The position numbers and the translations under genes were made by a program. A DNA stretch of 64,000 nt from Owenia fusiformis (Eukaryota; Annelida; Polychaeta; Sabellida; Oweniidae): NCBI GenBank assembly GCA_903813345.2, contig CAIIXF020000006.1:29273936-29337935 (forward strand), read 5' to 3'. This document shows positions 55,401 through 64,000 of the stretch, one piece after another. How positions within the stretch are numbered: position 1 is the stretch's first letter; every line of letters begins with the position of its first letter. The notes under the pieces were generated by a model that did no database searches, was not told where the DNA came from, and was given only the letters and a program-made list of their open reading frames with translations.

Positions 55401-58400
55401 GGGTGTTGACAGGTTGAATTTAATAAAATTGCTCTTTTGTTAAAATTCTCCTCACGAATGAAGCAACCAGACCCGGTGTGTCACTCTAACCAATATTTAT
55501 TAAAAACATCCCAGGGCTTAAAATATATATGGTTACATATCTTGGTAAGGTAGCAGATTTATGTTTTCCATTATAGGCAATGAAAATATGTTCAGTTTGC
55601 ATCCAAAAGCAACATAATTTAAATTATGAAATAAAAAATATCAGGTCCTTACCAGGAACCCCCCTCCCCTGGCCAAATGTTTTTTCAAAATCATGCAGTT
55701 TTCACCATTTGGAGCAAATTTTCCCACGATTTTGGGCATTTTTGGGCAAAAGTTGTCAAAACAGAACCCCCCTAAAATTTTTTGGAAAGTGAACCCCCCT
55801 TTGGAAATCATGGCTATGGGCCTGAATATTGTTACCCTTTGCATTATTCACTTCTTCACTTCTTAAAAGAGAGCTTCGTCTTCACTCTTTCAGTTTACAA
55901 TAAATCTCTGAACTCACCTAGCCAATCAGAGTTTGTCGTCAAAATACGAATGACTTAAATGTCTTTCTATACAGTCATTTCCTCTGACATCACCGCAGAG
56001 TTGATGAGTACGTATTTAGCACGTGTTCCTTCAACTTCGCTAATTGGTTGAGAAAGGGTCGGCATGGAAGATTTGGAAAAATTTATCACCCGGGCTGTCA
56101 CAAGCACCAATCTTTGGTGCGGGGCTGCTAAACTGTAGTATAGTTTCGGCAGAGGGTAGTTTGTAGCTAGACTGTGCTCAGGGTAGAATATTGTATTAAG
56201 TATCATGTTCCTAAAGCTGTTGACAGTTGCTTTTAATACAAAGTAGCAAAAATAGAACATGTTCAGAGTTATTTGCAACTTTGTTGTAAATATTTGTATT
56301 GCAACATTTGTATACAGTGTTTTGAGTAGAATTAAAAGATAACATTGTAACAGATACATTGAAATCATTATTTATGTCACCACCACAAGTGATGACATAT
56401 CAGCTCCAACTTTTTGTGGATGGTGTTCTGTGGTTGATGTTTGGCATTTGGCAGTTGGTATTCAACGGTCAGTGTCTGTAACAAATGGTAGGTGGTGACA
56501 TTTTGCATGTTAATGCCATTTTATTGTTTAGTCTTGCTCCTAGCCACTTAAAGTAGAAAAACAAAATGATGCCACAAATGTTATCAGCTTATACCTCAAG
56601 CATTCTTGAGGCTCTTAACAGTAACAGTGTCTTTTAAATAGGATTACATTTCATACAGTCATGCGAGTTTGGCCATCAAAATTGAAAGTCTCTTGCTTAT
56701 ATAATCATTTTTGTATCTTATTAGTTAATTCGAATATAATGGGTACGTGAAAATAGAATAAAAATAAAATACTCAAGTGAAAATAAGACATGGTATTAAA
56801 GGCCTATTATGTAATCAGGCCCGTAGGCCGTAGCCGTAGCCCCCCCCCCCCCCCCCCCCGGCCAAAAATTCTTTCAAAATCATGCAGTTTTTCACCATTT
56901 TGAGCACTTCTCAATTGATTTTAGCCATATTTGGGCCAAAATTGTCAAATGTGAACCCACCCTGGAAATTTTTTAAAACTGAACCCCCCTTGGCAAATCC
57001 TGGCTACGGGCCTGGTAATCCTATGTAAAAATATCTTAATCAAAAATAAACATGTGGTCTTAAAATTAATATCTTTTGCTCAACATCCTCAGTATTTTGG
57101 TATAGGATAAAAGTGGATGAATGGTAGAGCACTTTAAATCCACGTTATAATCATATTTTGAAAGTGTTCAACACGTCTTGACTTAAAATTAGTTCTGCGA
57201 TCTGCTTTGGCTTCCAGAGTATTTTGGTTCATGATAATGAAATTTGGGAATGACTTCAAGGTTCTCACCAGAAAATTTTTAGACCCCGGATTTTTCGTGG
57301 TATCGCGACTACTCACTTCCCCATGTGAGGTCAGAGATATCCTATTAGTATATTTTTCAAAATTCTATTTCAGATTATCTTCCTATTTTAATCACAATAC
57401 ACATTTCTTATTCTAACCTATATTCCTTTTTTGTTTCCAGTTTTATGTATTTTCTCAAGAATTTTACCACAAATAATGTGACAAAAATTGGACTCTGGAT
57501 AAAATACTTTGACTCCATCTATTAGACTCTGGAGCAAGAGGGTCTAAAGACATTAGACTCTGGAGAATCTCCGAAGTCTAGAAACCTTGTGAGAACCCTG
57601 GACTTGAAGGCTTCCCAATCCACTTGAATATCATGTTTTTAAACACTTAACTTAACACTTAACTTGGAATAGCAATTGACCTGGTCATCACACATGACTC
57701 TAAAAGTTCACAATATCAAACTCAATATGATAAAATGAAGAATTTCGGTAAACAGCTCAGATAAGTATTTGTTATTAGGAATAGTTTTGTGACTTTTGAA
57801 ATAATTTGGATAAAACCATTTGATAAAACCTACTTGTAAAGATTTGACTTTGCTCTCCTTGATAAAAGTTGATTTAAATCCCCCCCCCCCCGATAATACA
57901 AATAATAATGATTATTAAGAGAATTTCATCAAAACAATTGAAGGTCATAGCAACATATACCCACCCATTCATAATAAACTTTGGACTCTAAACAACATCA
58001 GTATTGACCTTTAATACTCTGATCAAGAATCAAGATCTAGTATTTTTTAACAGATTGACATCAGACCTTGAACTGAATATCCCAAAATTTATAATATTGA
58101 ATACTGGTACTCAAGTGTTTATTTATATCTAAAGATTGATTAGTTGTATCCTTATATAAGGTTTGTTTTTGTCACAAAATTAGTCTCTGGCCTGGTGCAT
58201 TACAGAAAATCATTTGTTTATGAATTTCTTTTTTGGGGAGGGGATAAATGGATATTTTTCTATTATGTCACCTACTACGAATCTCCTACATTTTTGTGGA
58301 CAGTGTTCAGCATTCGGCACTTAATATTCGGCAGTTGGCATCTGTAACAAATGGCAGTGATGACATTTTGCATGTTAATGCCTTGTTTATTTCTTTAAAG

Positions 58401-61400
58401 ACTTCAAAGCTCTGTATTGCATCCTGATGTGCTAGATAAAATGTTATATTGTATGTAATTTGTTGTTGTTGTAAGTTGATATATGCACTGATACACCCTG
58501 CACTTACTTAAGGTGTCGAGTGCAAATATTTTGTGTTATGTTCCAATATGCTGAATTAAAGCAGATAGATAGATGTATTTGGACATGTTTTTTCATCAGT
58601 AGTGTGAAAACTATTTCACTCTAACGATCGTTATCGCTGCTTAATATAAGCAATATTCGAATTGGTTGTGACGTTATTGGCCCCCACGTGATCTCTCACT
58701 GGTCCCCACGTGGCCTGTTTTGGTCCATTAGATCATGACGGCATAATGCCAAAATGTTTTGTTATTTGTTTACACAACAATCCTATGGTTGCCGTGACGT
58801 TGTGATTACTATGGAACCAATAAACCAAAGCTATAATTTGTATATGACGTTACTAATCACGTGGGGGCCAATTTGATTCATCAGTTAGTTTTATTTCGTT
58901 ATCTATGACCGTTAGCAGTTATCTAACATTTATTTTATAATGGCTATTGCAAGAACTCTACGGTGGGCTTACAATGGAGAAAACCGCATTTTTGTAGCTG
59001 CAAGTTGAGAAAAGCTATTTCAGTTGTCCTTTAAATAAACTATTAACTAGCTGTAAGCGTAATACAGAGAATCAGCATCGCAATTGCATCATTGCTGCTG
59101 TTTGACACTTTATTAAATTTTGTAAATTTCGTTGTTATTCACAAGAATTAAACAGATCTAATTTAATATGATGTGATTGTTTCCAAAATTTCTATAATTT
59201 AAATTAAAGTCTCTCATCTAAAACAACCTCATTTAAGGGCCCTGGATATTCATAAATAACCTTGTTGAGCAAACAGTGACATATTTAACAAAGAGTTGTT
59301 CAGGTTACAAGATTGTTAAACAGTATGTTTTCCAAAGTACATGTATTTCATAATCACAATTTTAGGGTCCTGGATGACAATAAACAACCTTTAAGTTAGA
59401 CAGTATTGTTGCAAATAGACATTATAGCAAAATAAAGTACTTAATGCGCTACTTACCAACTTTAAAGAAACATCTTATGATTTATTAGATATCATTAACA
59501 CAAGAAAAAATAAGCTACTTCATTCTGCCTAGTGCACTTGATAAAGTGGTGGCAAAGACTAAAGAGTGAAAAATCTTTTAAAATATTCAGTCATCAATTT
59601 ATTCCCATCTTTTACCATTCTATTTCATTTTTTTATCTCAACAAAACCTTAAGCTTCATCAATCATCTCAAAAAAATGTTGATTTATTTGTAATATAGTA
59701 ATTAACATGGCAAAAATGCTTAATTTAACCTAGCCGCTGTCACGGGTATTGTGAATATTGTAAAAAAAGAAACCATAAAAACTAAAAAGAAACTTACAGT
59801 TTCTTAGTATGTGAACCAATGGAAATTTAGTTACTATATTTTTCAGTGGGCCTTCTTCCATCAACCCCATTACAGAGGAAGTAAGTTTTTGTTTCCTCCA
59901 AATCTTTTTCATGCACTACCTTTCAAAATGCACACTGTATTTATTTAAATTAAAAAATGAGTTCTAAAGCCTGTCTTTGATCTTTATTATTTTATTTTCT
60001 GCATTTCTGCATCCTTGAGGCAAAAATGCTTCAAAATGCACAATGTATTTATTCATATTAAAATTAAAGAATGAGTTCTGAAACTTTTCACCCTTTTCAA
60101 AAATTAAAATTGATCTTTATTTTGTTCTCTGCATTTATCATACCATTCTCTAGGAATTTTGAGGCAAAATGTCTTCAATTTGGTAGAGATAAACATCTCT
60201 GAAATTAACCAATCTCACAAATTAAAACAATATGTTTATTTCCAGCCATATGCCACTACATTTCCTATTATCAGTGTACAGGACATGGTCAATGCTCACT
60301 TCTTACTGCTGGACAGTTTGGGAATAAAAAAGGTATGCATTCACTTGACCTTTACTTTATATCATGGGCAGAAAAAATGGAATATATCATGGGAGTATCC
60401 AATTGGATATATCATGGGAGTATCCAATGGAATATATCATGGGAGTATCCAATTGGATATATCATGGGAGTATCCAATTGGATATATCATGGGAGTATCC
60501 AACTGGATATATCATGGGTAGTATCCATGAGAACATATTGTGGGAGTATCCAAGGGAATTTATGGATAATATCAAAGGGAATATCATGGGGAATATCCAA
60601 TTGAATATATCATGGGTAGTATCCATGAGAACATATTGTTGGAGTATCCAAGGGAATTTATCATGGGTAGTATCCATGAGAACATATTGTGGGAGTATCC
60701 AAGGGAATTTATGGATAATATCAAAGGGAATATCATGGGGAATATCCAAGGGAATATATCATGGGTAGTATCCATGAGAACGTATTTTGGGAGTATCCAA
60801 GGGAATTTATGGATAATATCAAAGGGAATATCATGGGGAATATCCAAGGGAATATATCATGAGTAGTATCCATGAGAACATATTGTGGGAGTATCCAAGG
60901 GAATTTATGGATAATATCAAAGGGAATATCATGGGGAATATCCAAGGGAATATATCATAGATAGTAACCATGAAAAGATACCGATTGAGTATCCCAGGTA
61001 AGTGAATGTATCATCTGTAATATCCAAGGAAACATATCATGTGTAGGACATGTATCTAAGGGAATATTTCATGGGTAAAATCCAAGAGAATAAATCATGG
61101 AGATTTTCCGAGGGAATATAAATGTAGGGCTCTAAAAATGGGCTAAAAAGCTAAGACATATTGTGCATGAATAATTGGAAAGTTAATAGACTAGACCACA
61201 CGAGACTAGACTAGTTAAACATTATAAGTTCATTGCGACAAATGTTACATAGTTGATGTGTCTGGGTGTAATCATAAAGTAATGTTACAATGAAATTTCA
61301 AAGCATTTTAACACATTGGAAATATCTCAATGTTTCAGCTCCATACATGTGTCGGCTCGAGTCTCGGAGGAATGTTATCTCTCACTGCTGCTGTGCAATA

Positions 61401-63450
61401 CCCAGAAAGGGTTGGCAGGTATGTGTGTTATACACTGTGTATTTGTACACTGTGTATGTATGGACTATGTGTACTTTAATATATACACAGTATGTGGAAT
61501 TTCTATATGAACAAAGTTCCGAAAACTCACTTTTTCCCCTTTAGCTCTTTAACATGGTCCCCTTTACCTTTGATATATACTTGGATGGGTTTGTGATCTG
61601 TAAACCTTTCTGTTTCTTCTTTTAGATTTGTGTCTATATCGTCATGTGCAATGTCACACCCCTCATCAATAGCCATGAGGTACTTACAGAGGAAGAATAT
61701 AATGACAGACCCTAACTGGAACAAGGGATACTATTACAATGGGAAGTATCCTAGAATGGGGATGAAGCTAGCCAGGTATTGTACCCTTTTAAAGTTTCAG
61801 TTTGCTTTGTTACTATTCTCTCAGCAAATTTCAAAATCAAATGTCAAAATTTTCAATTGATTCTGAATAATCTTCAAATGGTATTGGATAATCTTCAAAT
61901 GGTTTTGGATAATCTTCAGATATTATCGCATAATCTTCAACTGGTGTTTGATGATCTTCATTTGTTTTGTGTGTACATTCCTTAAATGATATTCGATAAT
62001 CTTCAAATGGTTTTGGATGATTTTCAAATTTTTTAATAAAATCTTCAAATAGTATCGCATAATCTTCAAATGGTGTTGGATAATTTTCAAATGGTGTTGG
62101 ATAATCTTCAAATGATGTTCGATAATCTTCATATGGTGTTGGATAATATTCACATGGTGTTGGATAATCTTCAAATATTATCATATAATCTTCAAATGAT
62201 GTTTGATAATCTTCAAATGGTGTTGGATAATCTTCAAATGATGTTGAATAATCTCCAAATGGTGTTTGATAATCTTCAGATGTTGTTGGATAATCTTCAA
62301 ATGGTGTTGGATAATCTTCAAATGATGTTTGATAATCTTCAAATGGTGTTGGATAATCTTAAAATATTATCACATCATCTACAAATGATGTTTGATAATC
62401 TTCAAATGGTGTTGGATAATCTTCAAATGGTGTTGGATAATCTTCAAATGGTGTTTGATAATCTTCAATTGGTGTTGTATAATCTTCAAATGGTGTTTGA
62501 TAATCTTCAAATAGTGATTGATAATCTTCAAATAGTCTTGGATAATCTTCAAATGGTGTTGGATAATCTTCAAATGGTGTTTGATAATCTTCAAATGGTG
62601 TTGGATAATCTTCAAATGGTGTTGGATGATCTTCAAATGGTGTTGGATAATCTTCAAATTTTGTTGCTTAATCTTCAAAACGTTTTGTTATGTTCTTCAA
62701 ATCATGTCTAACATTCTTTTTCTGGTTTCTGTAATGAAATTCTACATTTTCTTTACAGAGAAATTGGGACACTTACCTACAGAAGTGGACCTGAGTGGGA
62801 TGAAAGGTTTGGGAGAAAGCGCATAGATGAAAATGAGGCTAAAACACCGAGCCTCTGCCCCACCTTTATGATTGAGAACTACCTAGATTACCAGGGGGAG
62901 TCTTTCTGTACAAAGTTTGACCCAAACTCACTGCTCTATATATCAAAGGTAATAAAACATTTGGATGGCAGTAATCCATAATTACAGAGGTAGTTCAGGT
63001 GTATAATTGTAATTTTAGTAAAGGATTTTCAATGTTATTTCCAAAGGGAAATAATGCATATTAATAACTTCAAAACTAACTTATTGTTTCATTCCTTTTG
63101 AATGTCAATAACATCTTTCTTGATCGATGTAAGGTTGACAAACTGTGTCTATGAGGAGACTACATTCTGCCTCGGCTTTCAGAATCTGTTACAAATGGCA
63201 GGTGGTCAATGCCATGATGTCTTTATTTATTGAAATTTAAAATGACATATTAGTCAGATCTTGGGGGAAAATTGTTGTTTAATGTTACTTTTTCAGGCTA
63301 TGGACCTGTTTGATATTGGAGAGGGGTTTAATAGTGTAGATGAGGCTTTGAGCATGACCTCCTGTCCTGCAATGGTGATTGGAGTCCAGACTGACATTTT
63401 GTTCCCCATCTGGCAACAGAGGGAACTTGCAAAGATGCTACAAGATTCAG
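52472..63450 (+). CDS. Homoserine O-acetyltransferase (MetX/Met2)-like enzyme, 3' end outside the window
   Basis: An alpha/beta-hydrolase acyltransferase of the MetX family, which moves an acetyl or succinyl group from CoA to homoserine (or serine). Exons are 52472-52710, 53610-53823, 54925-55037, 59847-59880, 60246-60332, 61339-61418, 61626-61775, 62759-62948 and 63297-63450. All are GT/AG with matching phases, giving 420 residues so far. Family landmarks are [49 protein letters not shown] and [15 protein letters not shown]. The nucleophile elbow is CVGSSLGGM with Ser near residue 237, and QTDILFP carries the catalytic Asp near residue 402. The catalytic His should be in the missing last exon(s). 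The first about 85 residues precede the family core, are rich in Lys/Arg near the start ([20 protein letters not shown]), and could be a mitochondrial presequence. A later start is possible but no other exon 1 is seen. Such enzymes are typical of bacteria and fungi, and vertebrates lack the pathway. Confidence 0.9.
53174..53331. mobile_element. caggcccgtagcc element, copy 3
   Basis: caggcccgtagccc, then a long C-run, gcagtttttcaccattct and caaatcctggctacgggctt. It lies in metX-like intron 1. Confidence 0.85.
54105..54315. mobile_element. acagtaaaac / gttttact hairpin element, copy 4
   Basis: Starts agttaaagctgtcttagtga, has agtgaacacct and ctctctagtg words repeated, and ends atatacaggttttacttta. 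Diverged from the 50,714 copy. It lies in metX-like intron 2. Confidence 0.7.
54484..54600 (+). mobile_element. Short GTCACCAC-family element
   Basis: atgttaccaccacaagtggt, a tatagtctctgattttttt part, then ctgtaacaaatggtgggttg and tgacattttgcat. Confidence 0.65.
55645..55824. mobile_element. caggcccgtagcc element, copy 4 (left end eroded)
   Basis: aacccccctcccctggccaa, then atgcagttttcaccattt, then ggaaatcatggctatgggcc. The left terminus is ambiguous. Confidence 0.75.
56370..56525 (+). mobile_element. Short GTCACCAC-family element
   Basis: tatgtcaccaccacaagtga at the left, a ttggcatttggcagttgg middle, then gtaggtggtgacattttgca and atgccattt. This is the best-preserved short form. Confidence 0.8.
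56816..57014. mobile_element. caggcccgtagcc element, copy 5
   Basis: caggcccgtaggccgtagc, a C-run, atgcagtttttcaccatttt and ggcaaatcctggctacggg then cctg. The best-preserved termini of the family. Confidence 0.85.
58262..58385 (+). mobile_element. Short GTCACCAC-family element
   Basis: tatgtcacctactacgaatc at the left, ttcggcacttaatattcgg inside, then caaatggcagtgatgacatt and atgccttgttta at the right. Confidence 0.7.
58655..58885. mobile_element. MITE with ttggcccccacgtgat arms
   Basis: aattggttgtgacgttattg and gcccccacgtgat at the left are inverted at the right as atcacgtgggggccaattt, preceded by gacgttacta. A second ccccacgtgg sits inside the left arm. The CACGTG cores are E-box words but belong to the element. 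Confidence 0.75.
60364..61110. repeat. Minisatellite in metX-like intron 5, gggagtatccaattggatat
   Basis: First five 27-base units (gggagtatccaattggatat plus atcatg), then a larger unit of about 123 bases repeated three to four times (tgggtagtatccatgagaac; gaatttatggataatatcaa). Because 27 is divisible by 3, frames stay open on both strands. They are artefacts. Confidence 0.92.
61857..62690. repeat. 21-bp minisatellite in metX-like intron 7, about 40 units
   Basis: The unit is ggataatcttcaaatggtgt plus t, with variants (gatgttt, agtcttg, tattatcac). The period is a multiple of three, so a 213-residue + frame and frames on the - strand stay open. The predicted LDNLQMV repeat is between the donor at 61,776 and the acceptor at 62,758 and is intronic. 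Confidence 0.95.
63128..63215 (+). mobile_element. Decayed short GTCACCAC-family element
   Basis: ctatgaggagactacattct, tcggctttcagaatctg and ttacaaatggcaggtggtca then atgccatg keep the family order but with losses. It lies in metX-like intron 8. Confidence 0.5.
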
Positions 63451-64000
63451 GTAACTAAAACTAGATTCTAGAAAAAATATGAGATTTTGATACCAGAACT
63501 GTAACTAGAAAGAAGAAGGCTGATTTTTTATTGTTTGAGGATGAATTGAGGGGCTTTAATTAAGAAAAAATAAAACAATTATTCTTTTATGTGTAGCTCT
63601 GAATGTTGATTTTTAATTCATATGGGTTTTTGGAAATGAAAAAAAATCAAAACAGCAAGCAGCTGTATTTTTGTTGGAATAAAGATGGCAGACTAAGTGG
63701 GGAAGAGTTGAAAAAACATTATGTGGGAAATAATATTACGAACCTTTATCTAACTGTTATATTCCAGTTAGTTCAACCATGGTCATCCAGGGATGAGGCA
63801 TTGCGGCGAAATTTTACAGAAAAATGTTAATTCAGATATTTTTACAAAAGAAACTTTAATGTTTTGTGATGTTATTTCACTTTTAAATCACATTTGACTT
63901 GTCAAATAAAATTTTGATCCTGGCTACGCTGATTTCTCAAGTAAAAGTACAATTGATCGGTGACACATGAGAACAATACATTATTAGAACCATTTGTTCA
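63451..64000. other. Start of metX-like intron 9 to window edge
   Basis: No further exon of the metX-like gene (the GHDAF-type His motif is not found). tcctggctacgctga near 63,920 is a scrap of the caggcccgtagcc family. Confidence 0.5.

Larger units (their letters stand above)
55038..59846. other. Long metX-like intron 3 (about 4.8 kb)
   Basis: Contains the elements listed separately at 55,645, 56,370, 56,816, 58,262 and 58,655. The stretch 57,500-57,600 repeats attagactctggag. Otherwise AT-rich with no supported exon of this or another gene. Confidence 0.5.

Noticed and set aside
60335-60945. Several overlapping frames on both strands
   Set aside because: All are translations of the 27-base intronic minisatellite.
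62070-62711. 213-residue repeat protein (LDNLQMV units)
   Set aside because: It lies between a good donor and acceptor of the metX-like gene and is a 21-base minisatellite that is open on both strands because the period is divisible by three.

Overview
This is AT-rich, intron-rich, transposon-dense animal DNA. Three genes can be assembled exon by exon from clean splice sites and recognisable proteins: NELFB, CACFD1/flower and a homoserine O-acetyltransferase-like alpha/beta hydrolase. NELF and flower mark a bilaterian. Together with the metX-type enzyme and the many small inverted-repeat elements, they suggest a marine invertebrate, perhaps a mollusc or other lophotrochozoan. The species assignment is inference and weak.

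Layout. Bases 1-780 are a degenerate tandem repeat. Bases 1,747-25,199 hold two paralogous, unrecognised secreted-protein genes on the + strand. Copy A (1,747-5,994) has six exons and about 380 residues. Copy B (15,966-25,199) has a matching signal-peptide exon, a giant exon with 28 tandem copies of a 19-residue unit, and a matching last exon. The space between and inside the two copies is filled with nested inverted-repeat elements, satellite-like arrays and a LINE 3' fragment. Bases 25,600-36,440 are mostly MITE-type elements, with one recognisable FkbM methyltransferase terminal exon on the - strand at 32,491-32,753.

Bases 36,600-63,450 are the conserved block. NELFB (+) is followed by convergent flower (-). 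Flower then lies head-to-head with the metX-like gene (+), with about 560 bp between their start codons, which is a candidate shared promoter. The last exon(s) of the metX-like gene lie beyond the window. The three genes have unrelated jobs: promoter-proximal Pol II pausing, a synaptic/vesicle membrane protein, and acyl transfer to an amino acid. Linkage of NELFB and CACFD1 also exists in human 9q34, so the neighbourhood may be ancient.

The strongest candidate for something undescribed is the secreted repeat-gene pair. It shows extreme and recent expansion of a charged 19-residue unit that carries a Lys-Lys pair in every copy, and a neighbouring paralogue has only about two units. Several mobile-element structures are also unusual: two TTAA-flanked hairpins that recur as a pair, a tRNA-like sequence between inverted termini, a mariner-like element with transposase C-terminal remnants in both arms, and an element whose interior has become a satellite.
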